Source: Marinomonas arctica
GTDB taxonomy: Bacteria > Pseudomonadota > Gammaproteobacteria > Pseudomonadales > Marinomonadaceae
Direction of reading: 5' to 3'
Length of the DNA stretch: 64,000 nt
NCBI RefSeq assembly: GCF_003259225.1
Contig: NZ_QHJF01000009.1
Span: forward strand, 124,001-188,000
The notes under the pieces are model-generated. The model was given only the letters and a program-made list of their open reading frames with translations, did no database searches and was not told the origin of the DNA. Made by a program: the position numbers and the translations under genes. How positions within the stretch are numbered: the first letter of the stretch is position 1; every line of letters begins with the position of its first letter. Positions 1 through 9,137 of this stretch are shown here, in pieces.

Positions 1-363
1 AGGCAATAAGTCTTTGGCCAGTAAGACGCCGAGAATTTCATCCGAGTCCTCACCAACGACAGGGAATCTTGAATGTGAGGATTCTATAATTTTACGGATA
101 GACGTTTTAGGGTCATCTTCGGACTTGATAACCACCATTTGCGAAGGCGGAATCATAATGTCACGCGCTTGCACTTCCGACACCTCTAGCGCACCTTCAA
201 CAATAGTGAAGGCATCGCGATCAATAATGTCGGATTTTACAGCGGCTTCTAGAAGTTTAACGATATCGCCACGACTACGCGGTTCATCATTAAATGCTTG
301 GGTTAAGCGTTCAAACCAAGATTTTTGTTGATCGTTGGATAAGCTCGATCGGTCATCACTCAT
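1..363 (-). CDS. corC: CorC/HlyC-family CBS-domain protein, N-terminal part (cut by window edge)
   Basis: The reverse strand from 363 reads MSDDRSSLSNDQQKSWFERL and stays open to base 1, giving 121 residues. It carries the typical CorC start: a serine-rich head, the SWFERLTQAF segment, the acidic region ending in VQARDIMIPPSQM, and the start of the first CBS domain (SRFPVVGEDSDEILGVLLAKDL). Family members are cytoplasmic proteins with two CBS domains and a CorC_HlyC domain, linked to magnesium/cobalt efflux and ribosome-linked functions. It follows ybeY by 12 bases on the same strand, the usual miaB-phoH-ybeY-corC order, so it is probably the last or next-to-last gene of this operon. The C-terminal half lies outside the window. 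Confidence 0.9.
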   Translation of the reverse strand, partial: MSDDRSSLSNDQQKSWFERLTQAFNDEPRSRGDIVKLLEAAVKSDIIDRDAFTIVEGALEVSEVQARDIMIPPSQMVVIKSEDDPKTSIRKIIESSHSRFPVVGEDSDEILGVLLAKDLLP

Positions 364-375
364 TAGGGTATTAGC

Positions 376-840
376 TCACTCTTTAATCAAATAAGGGTCG
401 GAAATCGATAAGGAAGCCAGTAGCTTTGTTTCTATCGATTCCATTTCATCTGCTTCATCGTCATTTATATGATCATAGCCGCGTAAATGCAAGATCCCAT
501 GAATGGTCATATGTGCCCAATGATGCAGTAATTCTTTATTTTGTTCTTCTGCCTCTTTTGCCACAATTTGCGCGCAGATCACTAAATCGCCTAATAATGG
601 CAATTCAAGCCCTGGTGGCGCTTCGAATGGAAAGGACAATACATTGGTTGGTTTGTCCTTGCCACGATACTCGTGATTCAGTGCGTGACTTTCTTCTTCG
701 TCAACGATACGAATAGTCACTTCAAATTCTTCATCTGAGTCGGGTAGGGCTTTTTCAACCCACAACCTAAAATCCGCCTCGCTGGGTAAGTGGGCGGTGT
801 CTTCTGTGGCAATTTGCAGGTCAAGTTCTAAATACGCCAT
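376..840 (-). CDS. ybeY: Endoribonuclease YbeY (rRNA maturation factor)
   Basis: The protein has 154 residues, the usual length. The zinc-binding motif [11 protein letters not shown] at residues 114-124 supplies the three metal-binding histidines (114, 118, 124). The family is a single-strand endoribonuclease that acts in 16S rRNA 3'-end maturation and ribosome quality control in the cytoplasm. The start codon overlaps the phoH stop by one base (TAATG), so the two genes are translationally coupled. The conserved neighbour order with phoH, miaB and corC supports the call. Confidence 0.96.
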   Translation of the reverse strand: MAYLELDLQIATEDTAHLPSEADFRLWVEKALPDSDEEFEVTIRIVDEEESHALNHEYRGKDKPTNVLSFPFEAPPGLELPLLGDLVICAQIVAKEAEEQNKELLHHWAHMTIHGILHLRGYDHINDDEADEMESIETKLLASLSISDPYLIKE

Positions 841-1886
841 TATTTGCTACCTGCAGACTGTTCTGCTTGTGCGGTTAAACGAGCTTCAGAGCGGGCTTTT
901 TTTTCCGCTTCGACTTCTACATCAAATTTGTCATAGGCTTCGACAATACGCTGAACCAGCGGGTGACGAACCACGTCAGATGAGCTAAATAAAGTCATAC
1001 TGATGCCACTCACGTCTTTTAAAACGTGCATAGCTTGCGCTAATCCAGATGTGGTGCCGCGAGGCAAATCGACCTGTGTCGTGTCGCCAGTAATAACGGC
1101 CGTTGAGCCAAAGCCAATCCGCGTCAAAAACATTTTCATCTGCTCGCGTGTGGTGTTTTGGCTTTCATCCAGAATGATGAAGGCATTGTTTAAGGTACGG
1201 CCACGCATAAAGGCAAGCGGAGCAATTTCTATGACGTTTTTTTCGATCAGTTTATCAACCAGCTCAAAGCCAAGCATTTCGTACAAAGCATCATAAAGCG
1301 GGCGTAGGTAGGGGTCGATTTTCTGTGATAAATCACCCGGTAAAAAGCCCAGTTTTTCGCCAGCTTCTACCGCAGGGCGAACGAGCATGATGCGTTCAAC
1401 TCGATCCGCTTCTAATGCTTCAACGGCACAAGCAACGGCGAGATAGGTTTTACCCGTACCAGCAGGGCCGATGCCGAAATTGATATCGTGTTTACGGATT
1501 TGTTTGACGTAACCTTGCTGATTTTTACCCTTGGGCTTGATAAAAGCCTTGCGAGTTTTAATCACCAGCTGATCTGTATTCTCTCTTTTGCTATTAGTGA
1601 GTGACTCAATCGCCGACTCTTGCAGATAGAGGTGAATGGTTTCAGGCGTGATGTCATTACTCGCTAACGCTTCCCTGTAAAGGTTCTGAAGCAGCGTTTT
1701 AGTAGCCGCCACATGATCAGAATTGTCACCGGTAATGTCAAAGAGTTCGGCGCGATATTTAATAGTCACATCCAGTCTTTTTTCGATTAACTTGATGTTC
1801 TCGTCGAGTTGTCCACATAGCCCAACCAAAGCGTTGGCTTCGGCTGGGGCTAAACGGATTTGCTGAGTTGTCTGTGTGGTTTCCAA
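840..1886 (-). CDS. phoH: PhoH-family ATPase (YbeZ)
   Basis: The protein has 348 residues. A Walker A motif GPAGTGKT lies at 140-147 and a Walker B FIILDE at 236-241, followed by [18 protein letters not shown], typical of the PhoH/YbeZ NTPase. The N-terminal 100 residues are the KH-like/PhoH-associated region. YbeZ is a cytoplasmic nucleotide-binding protein thought to work with YbeY in rRNA processing. It sits 28 bases after miaB and overlaps ybeY by one base, so it is part of the same leftward operon. The C-terminal tail is charged and low in complexity ([18 protein letters not shown]). Confidence 0.95.
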   Translation of the reverse strand: METTQTTQQIRLAPAEANALVGLCGQLDENIKLIEKRLDVTIKYRAELFDITGDNSDHVAATKTLLQNLYREALASNDITPETIHLYLQESAIESLTNSKRENTDQLVIKTRKAFIKPKGKNQQGYVKQIRKHDINFGIGPAGTGKTYLAVACAVEALEADRVERIMLVRPAVEAGEKLGFLPGDLSQKIDPYLRPLYDALYEMLGFELVDKLIEKNVIEIAPLAFMRGRTLNNAFIILDESQNTTREQMKMFLTRIGFGSTAVITGDTTQVDLPRGTTSGLAQAMHVLKDVSGISMTLFSSSDVVRHPLVQRIVEAYDKFDVEVEAEKKARSEARLTAQAEQSAGSK

Positions 1887-1914
1887 GAGTTACCTTTGTT
1901 ATTGAAGTACGCTT

Positions 1915-3270
1915 TTATTGTAGTACAAAATCGGAGTCGAGTTCGGAGCTGACCAACTCACCTAATAGGGAGTTAGGGTAGGCATCCGTGATGACGACAT
2001 CAGCGAATTTACCAATCAGTTGTGGATCGAACGCACGGAAATTAACAATCCGATTGTTTTCTGTTCGACCTTGAAGTTGTCCAGGATCACGAGGTGAATA
2101 GCCGCTGATCAAAATGCGTTGTATCTCACCAACCATGGACAAACTAATGTCATAAGCCTGTTGACTAATGCGACGCTGTAAAATCGATAAGCGCTCTTTT
2201 TTCACGTCTTCCGGCGTGTCATCTTCTAGATTCGACGCAGGCGTACCAGGGCGTTGACTGTAAACAAAACTGAACGAGTGATCAAAACCGATCTCTTGAA
2301 TTAAATTCATCGTATCGACAAAGTCTTCATCCGTTTCACCAGGAAAGCCAATAATAAAGTCAGAGGACAAACTAATACCGGGTCGAGCTTCTTTTATGCG
2401 CTTAATCTTGTCAATGTAATATTGACGGTCATGGCCACGTTTCATTGCACTCAGTATGTTGTCGGCGCCACTTTGCACTGGTAGGTGTAAGTGGCTCACT
2501 AGTTTCCGTTCGTTACGGAAAGCTTCAATTAAGCTATCACTAAACTCCACTGGATGAGACGTTGTGAAGCGGATGCGTTCGATGCCATCAATTTGTGCTA
2601 CGGCATGAATGATGTCGGCAAGATCGGCTTCGTCCCCTTCGGCAGTATCTCCTCGATAGGCGTTAACGTTTTGCCCAAGTAAATGGATCTCACGTACGCC
2701 TTGTTCAGCAAGCTGCATTACTTCTTTCAATATGCTATCGAAAGGACGACTGACTTCTTCTCCGCGAGTGTAAGGTACCACACAGAAAGTGCAGTATTTA
2801 CTACAGCCTTCCATAATGGAAACAAACGCTTCTGCGCCATCAACACGAGGCGCGGGTAAGTGGTCAAACTTTTCGATTTCAGGGAAGGTAACATCCGTGA
2901 TTGGGATGTGTTTTCCTGCCGCATTGACCATCTCAGGTAATTTATGCAGCGTCTGAGGGCCAAAAATCATATCGACATGTTTGGCACGTTTTCGAATCGC
3001 ATCGCCTTCTTGGCTTGCGACACAACCACCAACACCGATGACAAGATTTGGGTTCTTTTGCTTGAGCTTTTTCCAACGTCCTAACTGGTGATAAACCTTG
3101 TCTTGGGCTTTTTCACGAATAGAACAGGTGTTAAGCAGCAAAACGTCTGCTTCTTCTGCATTGTCTGTGAGTTCCATATCATGGCTTTCGCCAAGTAAAT
3201 CTGCCATACGAGAAGAATCGTATTCGTTCATTTGACAGCCATGAGTTTGGATAAAGAGTTTTTTTGCCAT
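1915..3270 (-). CDS. miaB: tRNA-2-methylthio-N6-dimethylallyladenosine synthase MiaB
   Basis: The protein has 451 residues. The N-terminal UPF0004 domain has Cys12, Cys49 and Cys83, which bind the auxiliary iron-sulfur cluster. The radical-SAM CxxxCxxC motif is Cys156, Cys160 and Cys163 (CSKYCTFC). A TRAM domain closes the C-terminus. MiaB adds a methylthio group to i6A37 of tRNAs that read UNN codons. It is the first recognised gene of the leftward miaB-phoH-ybeY-corC operon. About 200 bases separate it from the divergent gene to the right, so its promoter probably lies in 3271-3475. Confidence 0.97.
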   Translation of the reverse strand: MAKKLFIQTHGCQMNEYDSSRMADLLGESHDMELTDNAEEADVLLLNTCSIREKAQDKVYHQLGRWKKLKQKNPNLVIGVGGCVASQEGDAIRKRAKHVDMIFGPQTLHKLPEMVNAAGKHIPITDVTFPEIEKFDHLPAPRVDGAEAFVSIMEGCSKYCTFCVVPYTRGEEVSRPFDSILKEVMQLAEQGVREIHLLGQNVNAYRGDTAEGDEADLADIIHAVAQIDGIERIRFTTSHPVEFSDSLIEAFRNERKLVSHLHLPVQSGADNILSAMKRGHDRQYYIDKIKRIKEARPGISLSSDFIIGFPGETDEDFVDTMNLIQEIGFDHSFSFVYSQRPGTPASNLEDDTPEDVKKERLSILQRRISQQAYDISLSMVGEIQRILISGYSPRDPGQLQGRTENNRIVNFRAFDPQLIGKFADVVITDAYPNSLLGELVSSELDSDFVLQ

Positions 3271-3475
3271 GTAACGTATTAACCTAAAATGTGTTCGTCT
3301 AATCGACTTTGGCTCTATTATATTGGGCTTTGCTCTCGAATCACAGGGGTGTTCTCAATTCCCTGTCATTTTAAGTGAAAAGTAACCCGAAATAGCCACA
3401 TCTTTTTCCTACTGGAGCTTTTGCTCAAGACCCGTCACAATAGTTCCATAATTTTAAATTTAGTAAGGATGTGTT

Positions 3476-4180
3476 TTGAACGTATTGTCTCGTTTTTTCC
3501 TTTCGTCTTTGCTCCTGAGTGGTGTTGTACAGGCAAAGGATACGGCACCCGATGCAGACAACGCCCCTAATTTTGTCTTTGGCTTGGGGTATGGACTTTT
3601 GAATCAAAAATCATTATTGAATATTGATTTTAAAGTGAATATTCCTATTAGTGAGCATTTTTCCACGCAAGTGCTATTGAACAGTAATTACTTAATTACA
3701 GGATCGTCGCAGGACAGTTTTGCCCAGTCTGAGCTTTCCTCTAACTGGTTCTTGCATAATGAGTACGGCCGCCTGGGCTTGGGAATTGGTGTTAGCGAGC
3801 TTGAGCCCATGGACGATGAGTTAGAGGGGCAGCGTGATGTTATTGGACAATTTATTGGAGAAGCGTTTATGGGCGCATTCTCTTTGACGACGAATTACAT
3901 ATCAACAGACACAACACTGAGTAATATCACCAGTTCTCGGATGGGGTTGAGCTACTATATTAACGAGGATCTACGAACGTCTTTATATCGAGAAAAATAC
4001 AATGTGGATGAAATTGGTTGGCGTTTTGAAACCCATTTTCAGCCTAAGAAATATCATCAAATGGTCAGCGTAGGTGTCATAGCAAGAACAGGGCAAGACT
4101 TCGATTATTTAGGTATGGTGGTGCAGTATTATTTCGATCATGCGGCCTCTTTGAAACAACGTGAGCGGGAGTTTCACTAA
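3476..4180 (+). CDS. Putative outer-membrane beta-barrel protein, function unknown
   Basis: The protein has 234 residues starting at TTG, with a ribosome-binding site (AAGGA) about seven bases upstream. The only nearby ATG is in another frame. Residues 1-20 form a signal peptide ending VQA. The mature part is rich in alternating polar and hydrophobic strands with aromatic residues (for example FVFGLGYGLL, RLGLGIGVSEL, MVSVGVIARTG) and ends near an aromatic strand LGMVVQYYFDH, as in small outer-membrane barrels. I do not recognise the family; a YfaZ-like barrel is one possibility. It is tail-to-tail with the OmpA-domain gene, 12 bases apart. Confidence 0.6.
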   Translation: MNVLSRFFLSSLLLSGVVQAKDTAPDADNAPNFVFGLGYGLLNQKSLLNIDFKVNIPISEHFSTQVLLNSNYLITGSSQDSFAQSELSSNWFLHNEYGRLGLGIGVSELEPMDDELEGQRDVIGQFIGEAFMGAFSLTTNYISTDTTLSNITSSRMGLSYYINEDLRTSLYREKYNVDEIGWRFETHFQPKKYHQMVSVGVIARTGQDFDYLGMVVQYYFDHAASLKQREREFH

Positions 4181-4192
4181 GGCGGATTCTAT

Positions 4193-5194
4193 TTATTGAG
4201 TTTGATCGACACTCCAGATAGTCCATTTAGGTAGCAAAATCTCAGTTGTTGCTTTGAACGGGGTAAGGATCTTAATGGTAACGCGACGATTTTTTTGCCT
4301 GCCCTCTAGTGTGTTGTTTGAGGCGATAGGATACACCTCTCCGTGGCCTAGGGTCTTTAGTCTTTCTTTTGAGATGGCATACTCAGTATGGAGAATGTCA
4401 GCCACTTTATTGGCTCGTACGGTTGATAATAGGGCGTTTTTGCCCTGATTTCCCATGTTGTCTGTATGCCCTTCGATAAGTGCTAGAGTGTCAGGATTGT
4501 CTCGCAGTTGTTCTCCTAAGTCCTTTAGCAATGAGCGATATTCTTTGGCTATGTTGACATGATTCACTCTAAAAAGAATGGTCGCTTCCAAATTCTTGCT
4601 TGGCAAAGGTTTGACAATTTCACCGCTGACTCGACGATTAAGTAATCGATCAGAGTCTGTGTCATTGGAGACAATGGGACGGTTTGGACCGTAGCCAAAG
4701 GTTCTAATACGCTCGGGTGAAATATCGAAAACGGAGATTAAGGTATTGGCAATCGCGTGGGCGCGTTTTTGAGAGAGGAGAATGTTGAATCGTTCCGTGC
4801 CAATGTTGTCCGTATGGCCTTCTAATAGCACCAGGGTTTCTGGGTTGTCTTGTAAGAGTGAAGCAAGACTATGAAGTGATGAGTGAAATTCGTCTTTAAA
4901 CTGATAGCGACCTATTTCAAATTGAGCGGCAAAGTTAAAGCGAACAAACTCCAGTTCAGTCAAGGGACAGCCATCGTTATTAACATCTGTCCCTTGTGGC
5001 GTATTTGGGCATAAATCTCTAGCCTCAATAACACCATCTTTGTCTGAGTCTCTTAATGACTCAATCACGGTTTGAGGCAATATCTGCCCAGTCACCAGAC
5101 TACTGCCTAAGGCAAAAAAAATAAGAGTGGTTTGCGCAATGGTTGAGGTCATTCTTATTGTGCTTGCTGCATCATGTATATTTCTTCCCATCAT
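4193..5194 (-). CDS. Secreted protein with two tandem OmpA-like peptidoglycan-binding domains
   Basis: The protein has 333 residues. A membrane/signal segment lies near residues 18-36, so translation may really start at Met15 (base 5152). A thrombospondin type-3-like calcium motif follows (DSDKDGVIEARDLCPNTPQG, 49-68). Two OmpA C-terminal domains come next, roughly 85-195 and 205-310. Each has the diagnostic EGHTDN (125-130 and 241-246) and NRRV (186-189 and 302-305) that bind diaminopimelate in peptidoglycan. There is no outer-membrane barrel. The likely role is envelope anchoring or cell-wall linkage. Most relatives carry one OmpA domain, so the duplication is unusual. Confidence 0.8.
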   Translation of the reverse strand: MMGRNIHDAASTIRMTSTIAQTTLIFFALGSSLVTGQILPQTVIESLRDSDKDGVIEARDLCPNTPQGTDVNNDGCPLTELEFVRFNFAAQFEIGRYQFKDEFHSSLHSLASLLQDNPETLVLLEGHTDNIGTERFNILLSQKRAHAIANTLISVFDISPERIRTFGYGPNRPIVSNDTDSDRLLNRRVSGEIVKPLPSKNLEATILFRVNHVNIAKEYRSLLKDLGEQLRDNPDTLALIEGHTDNMGNQGKNALLSTVRANKVADILHTEYAISKERLKTLGHGEVYPIASNNTLEGRQKNRRVTIKILTPFKATTEILLPKWTIWSVDQTQ

Positions 5195-5251
5195 ACATTA
5201 GAGGGCGGCTTATTGTTGCTAGTAAGTTGCTAACTGGCCGCCAATGAGAGT

Positions 5252-5710
5252 TTATTTTTTTAACAGGGTGACGATGTATTCCCATTCGCTTTCTGTGATT
5301 GGCATGACGGAAAGTCGGCTACCTTTCTTGGTTAATAACATATCGGCTAAGGCAGGACTTTGCTTTAATTCTGCTAATGTTAAAATAGTTGGCCATTTTT
5401 CAACAAACTCCACATCCACCATAAACCATCTTGGATTTGTTTCTGTGGACTTGCTGTCAAAGTAAGCACTGTTTGGATTCCAACTAGAATGATCTGGATA
5501 GGCCTCCTTGCAAATTTTGGCAATCCCAGCGATTCCCGGAGGGGAGCAGCTTGAGTGGTAAAAAAACACCAGATCGCCTTTCTTCATATCCTTCATGAAG
5601 TTTCGAGCTTGATAATTTCTAACACCATCCCAAGGAGATGTTTTTAAACGTTTTAGATCGTCGATTGAAAACGTATCAGGTTCTGATTTCATTAACCAGT
5701 AATTTGGCAT
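5252..5710 (-). CDS. EVE-domain protein (ASCH/PUA superfamily)
   Basis: Starting at the ATG at 5710 the protein has 152 residues and begins MPNYWLMKSEPDTFSIDDL, the typical start of the EVE family. A good ribosome-binding site (GAGGT) lies just upstream, so the longer reading to 5746 is rejected. Conserved pieces are WDGVRNYQARNFM, GDLVFFYHSS and GIAGIAKICKEAYPD. EVE domains bind modified nucleic-acid bases. The standalone bacterial protein (thymocyte nuclear protein 1-like) has no settled function. The gene stands alone between the OmpA-domain gene and the divergent HPt gene. Confidence 0.88.
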   Translation of the reverse strand: MPNYWLMKSEPDTFSIDDLKRLKTSPWDGVRNYQARNFMKDMKKGDLVFFYHSSCSPPGIAGIAKICKEAYPDHSSWNPNSAYFDSKSTETNPRWFMVDVEFVEKWPTILTLAELKQSPALADMLLTKKGSRLSVMPITESEWEYIVTLLKK

Positions 5711-5879
5711 GGTGACCTCAACAGTGCCATGGAAAATACTACACAAAGAAACACTCTATGTGTTCATGCTTACAATAAATCTATCTACAATGAGTAGAGT
5801 CATATCTGAGACTACCGAATGACGTAACAGGCCTCAATATTTTTTTAGGCTATATCGTTCCTTGTAATGGAAGAAAAGA

Positions 5880-6983
5880 ATGAGCCACTTTGCTTGTAAA
5901 GCGTTTTCAGCGTTAGAGAAAGAGCTCAAGGATGATTTATTAGAGTGCTATGTAGAGGCACAGCAAGAAATTGAAGAAACCATCAACAGTATTGAAGGGG
6001 ATGGCTTTTCATTTGATAAATTAGATAAGCTCTTTCGTTCGTTACACAGCATGAAGGGTAACTGTTCGGTATGTTTTCTTGACCCTTTAGTTGGGGTACT
6101 CCATAAACTAGAAGAAATCGTCGACGGTATGCGCGGTGGGTACATTCAATATCACCCCTATTTGGGGGAATTGATTATTGTCGTTATTGAAAAAGTGTAC
6201 GATTTATTGCAACAGATTTATCGTTCTCATGTGGCAGAGAGCGCTTTGCGCGACGAATTGCAGCTTGGTTTAGACAATATTTACGCTGAAGAAGATGACA
6301 GCAAACGACCAGAAATGGCGGCGGCATTACTGAATAAGAGTCATCAAATAGTCGAAGCCGCGAAAGAAGAGCCAGTCGTGGCGACGTCGGTGATAGTGAA
6401 AGTTGACTTCACAGAAGAACAAAAACATGACATAGAGCTCTTTATTGGATTTAGTCAAAAACTTAACCGTTTGTTGGGGTATTCTTCTGAGCGTAGTGAA
6501 CGTATTTTGAAGCTTTGCCAGTTAATTAATGTCGAATGTAAAAAGCCCGTCGATCGTGCACAACTGAGTGCGGCCGCTTATATGCATAACATGGGTATGG
6601 CGGTTATTCTAAACTGCAAGGACGACGAGGAAGCAAGACGTCAAGCAGAGCATAATCATCCCATGGTGGGCGCTAAGCTATTGGCCAAACATCAAGGATG
6701 GGAGGAGGCGGTTAACATGGTAAAAACCCACAAAGAGCGTTTTGATGGTACGGGATTTCCTGAAGGCTTGGTTGGTTCATTGATCCCGCAAGGGGCTTTT
6801 ATTTTGTCCATGGCGGTGATGTTTATTGACGCTGTTTGGGGGAAATCGGGCAGCGAATACAATAAAAGCGCTATGCGTGCTGTGCAGATGGTGAATTTTG
6901 AAAGTGGTAAAGGTTTTCCGCCACATCTTGTTGAGTCTTTTAATAGTGCGATTCGTAAAGTGCTTGTTGCCAAGAGCAAATAG
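5880..6983 (+). CDS. HPt domain plus degenerate HD-GYP-like protein
   Basis: The protein has 367 residues. The N-terminal 120 form a histidine phosphotransfer domain with LFRSLHSMKGNC, and His56 is the expected phospho-acceptor. After a linker of about 50 residues, 178-350 resemble an HD-GYP domain (HNHPMVGAKLL, KERFDGTGFPEGL), but the metal-binding HD is HN (236-237), the following GK is GM, and the HH before ERFDGTG is TH (283-284). A cyclic-di-GMP phosphodiesterase needs these residues, so this copy is probably a sensor or scaffold in a phosphorelay. A GGAAG ribosome-binding site precedes the ATG. Confidence 0.72.
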   Translation: MSHFACKAFSALEKELKDDLLECYVEAQQEIEETINSIEGDGFSFDKLDKLFRSLHSMKGNCSVCFLDPLVGVLHKLEEIVDGMRGGYIQYHPYLGELIIVVIEKVYDLLQQIYRSHVAESALRDELQLGLDNIYAEEDDSKRPEMAAALLNKSHQIVEAAKEEPVVATSVIVKVDFTEEQKHDIELFIGFSQKLNRLLGYSSERSERILKLCQLINVECKKPVDRAQLSAAAYMHNMGMAVILNCKDDEEARRQAEHNHPMVGAKLLAKHQGWEEAVNMVKTHKERFDGTGFPEGLVGSLIPQGAFILSMAVMFIDAVWGKSGSEYNKSAMRAVQMVNFESGKGFPPHLVESFNSAIRKVLVAKSK

Positions 6984-7057
6984 TAAAAGGAAGTAGCCTA
7001 ATATTAGCGACCCTTGCTAGCATAGAGACCTTTCCAGAATGTTAAGTTGTTTGTTTT

Positions 7058-7981
7058 ATGAAGGCCGCTTTGTTACCGCTTGTTTTCCATCCCCATTACA
7101 GCATTCCTTTTCCAGCAGGGCATCGTTTCCCAATGGCAAAGTTTGGCTTGCTTGCAGAGATGTTGAGAGCGCAGGGGATTTTAACGGACAGAAACGAGCA
7201 TACGCCCGCACCCTTGTCCCTTAACGTGCTTATGGCGGCCCATGACAAAGAATACGTACAGCGCTTTATTCGTGGGGAGCTGAGCAAGCAAGAAGAAAAA
7301 GAAATCGGTTTACCTTGGTCTGAATGGCTGGTTGAACGAACATTGCGCGCTGTCTCTGGCACCATACTCACCAGCGAACTCGCATTCCAACATGGCTTAG
7401 CTTGTCACCTTGCAGGTGGCACGCACCATGCCCATCCTTCTCATGGTTCGGGATTTTGCATCTTTAATGATTTGGCTGTCGCAGCGCTCGCGATGATAGC
7501 ATCGGGTCGAGCCAAGAAAATTCTTATCTTAGACTGCGACGTACACCAAGGCGACGGCACCATTGCTTTCTTCAAAGACAGATCTGACATTGTGCCCGTC
7601 TCGTGGCATTGCGAAGAAAACTACCCGCCAATCAAACAAACCGACGGCATTAATATTGCCATCCCCAAGGGCGCCAACGACGAGGAATACTTATCCATTC
7701 TGAAAAGCACCTTGCCTGCGATATTGGCGGAACATCAGCCTGACTTTGTCTTCTACGACGCGGGCGTCGATGTCCATCAAGACGACCGACTCGGCTACGT
7801 TAATCTCACTGATCAAGGTATTTTAGAGCGAGATAAATACGTCATCGAAACCTGTGTCGGTCTCAAACTCCCCACTGCTTGTGTCATTGGTGGCGGTTAC
7901 GACAGACAGGAAGAGAGAGTCGCATGGCGACATAGTTTGCTGCACCAAGCCGCGAATCAGGTCTGGCAGGAATATTTTTGA
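7058..7981 (+). CDS. Histone-deacetylase-family (acetylpolyamine/acetoin-type) hydrolase
   Basis: The protein has 307 residues. Motifs fit the arginase/deacetylase fold: the HH pair at 123-124 in GGTHHAHPSHGSGFC, zinc ligands Asp161 and His163 in LDCDVHQGDG, and a later Asp in YDAGVDVHQDDRLG. Bacterial members remove acetyl groups from small amines or proteins; the substrate here cannot be told. The family is usually about 300 residues, so it looks complete. It ends five bases before the stop of the opposite-strand GFA-like gene. Confidence 0.88.
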   Translation: MKAALLPLVFHPHYSIPFPAGHRFPMAKFGLLAEMLRAQGILTDRNEHTPAPLSLNVLMAAHDKEYVQRFIRGELSKQEEKEIGLPWSEWLVERTLRAVSGTILTSELAFQHGLACHLAGGTHHAHPSHGSGFCIFNDLAVAALAMIASGRAKKILILDCDVHQGDGTIAFFKDRSDIVPVSWHCEENYPPIKQTDGINIAIPKGANDEEYLSILKSTLPAILAEHQPDFVFYDAGVDVHQDDRLGYVNLTDQGILERDKYVIETCVGLKLPTACVIGGGYDRQEERVAWRHSLLHQAANQVWQEYF

Positions 7982-7986
7982 TAGGT

Positions 7987-8571
7987 TTATGTCTCCTCCC
8001 GCTTTTTCTCAAGGACATGAGGTGCGCAAATTGGCTCGCCAGCGTTATTGAAAAAGGCAGAAGGTTTGCTGAAACCTTTTAATTTCCATGCAAGGATTTT
8101 TGTCACCATTCGAAAGTTAATGTTGATAGGGGATGCTTTGAGATCCTCGGGAATGGACGATTTAGCAAACTGACTAAAAACATACCCTCTGCTTTTTCCC
8201 AAATCCACATCTTGTGTTTGTGAGTTGTCCATAAAGCTATGAATTACCCCAATAAATGGCCCACCGGCGCCAAAAGTATTGCCAATCGGTGTATTGCAAC
8301 AACTTGCATACCAGCGATGCAAACCTTTAGCACTAAGCCTTAGGCAAGCAATCTGCGACTTTCCTTCCGTGATCGTAAGAGACGACATAGGGGTTTGAAA
8401 AATATTTGTTCCACCGTACTGATCTAAAACACTCTCACCTTGTCCTAAATAATGAGCAAATGCTTGGCAGTCATGGCAACAACAAATAATCCGAGTGCCA
8501 ATCCTTGAACTGACGGAAGAGATCTTTCCTCTAACCGTTCCACACGCGCACTTTAAATTTACGTCAGACAT
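7987..8571 (-). CDS. GFA-like zinc-binding protein (DUF6151 type)
   Basis: The protein has 194 residues, with AGGAGG nine bases before the ATG. Cysteine motifs CACGTVRG (8-15), ICCCHDCQAF near residue 30 and YASCCNTPIGNTF match the glutathione-dependent formaldehyde-activating (GFA) superfamily, which binds zinc through such cysteines. The pattern RWYASCCNTPIGN fits the DUF6151 branch, whose activity is not known. It converges with the deacetylase-family gene. It is the last intact core gene before the accessory island. Confidence 0.75.
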   Translation of the reverse strand: MSDVNLKCACGTVRGKISSVSSRIGTRIICCCHDCQAFAHYLGQGESVLDQYGGTNIFQTPMSSLTITEGKSQIACLRLSAKGLHRWYASCCNTPIGNTFGAGGPFIGVIHSFMDNSQTQDVDLGKSRGYVFSQFAKSSIPEDLKASPININFRMVTKILAWKLKGFSKPSAFFNNAGEPICAPHVLEKKREET

Positions 8572-8715
8572 GGAGCAAAGCCTCCTTACTATGAAAAAGC
8601 ATCGTTCAGAGTGTAGCAGTGTTTTTGGATGTTAAAAGGGGGGGGCAGACTTCTTTAATTAGGTTTGAGCCCTTTAGCCTAACTAGACTAATTTTTGGGT
8701 AGTTTTGCATAGCAA

Positions 8716-8751
8716 TGCTGTGCGATATGATCTGTATATTAATGCACAGCA
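8716..8751. promoter_or_regulatory. Inverted repeat upstream of the decayed higBA module
   Basis: TGCTGTGC (8716-8723) and GCACAGCA (8744-8751) form a perfect eight-base inverted repeat, with a TATATT -10-like box (8735-8740) between the arms. AAGGA at 8751 then leads to an ATG at 8763. Toxin-antitoxin operons of this kind usually have such a palindromic operator that the antitoxin binds. Assigning it as the old higBA operator is inference. Confidence 0.4.
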
Positions 8752-8762
8752 AGGAAGTGCGA

Positions 8763-8808
8763 ATGTCATTAGAGTTTAAACACCTACCTTGATCCACACA
8801 AATATTGA
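8763..8808 (+). pseudogene. Possible HigB toxin remnant (stub)
   Basis: An ATG at 8763 has a well-spaced AAGGA ribosome-binding site but runs only MSLEFKHLP before a stop. HigB toxins commonly begin with a similar short segment (F-x-H near residues 5-8). In the next frame the last codons before the antitoxin read YLDPHKY and stop at 8806-8808, right before higA, as a toxin gene would. A higB gene internally deleted to about 46 bases explains this, but the match is short and the call is tentative. Confidence 0.3.
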
Positions 8809-8819
8809 GGTACCAACAA

Positions 8820-9137
8820 ATGCGTAAAACAAAACGCCGACCAGTTAGCGTTGGTGAAATGCTTAAAATTGAGTTTCTAGAACCGATGAACATTACCTCC
8901 AAAGCGTTGGCAGATGCCACGGGCGTGCATCGTAATACCGTCAGCAGCCTTATTAACGGTGGTGTGTTAACCGCACCAATCGCAATAAAACTGGCAGCCG
9001 TCTTTGGCAATACACCTGAATTTTAGTTAAACATACAGCACGCCGTCGATCTTTGGGATACATAAAGCCGCTACCAAGAAGAGGCGAAACGGGTAAAGCT
9101 TTTGGTGGTGGGTAAGAAAGAAGGATTGCATGCATAA
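8820..9137 (+). pseudogene. higA: HigA-family antitoxin, interrupted by two in-frame stops
   Basis: From the ATG at 8820 (GAGG nine bases upstream) the reading is MRKTKRRPVSVGEMLKIEFL with a helix-turn-helix (ITSKALADATGVHRNTVSSL), a clear HigA/XRE antitoxin. It ends after FGNTPEF at a TAG (9024-9026). The family continues F-W-L-N-x-Q, and the same frame here continues LNIQHAVDLWDT, then TAA (9063-9065), then SRYQEEAKRVKLLVVGKKEG to 9135. So TAG replaces the conserved tryptophan codon TGG, and a second stop follows. A truncated 68-residue protein with the DNA-binding domain could still be made from 8820-9026. Confidence 0.75.
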
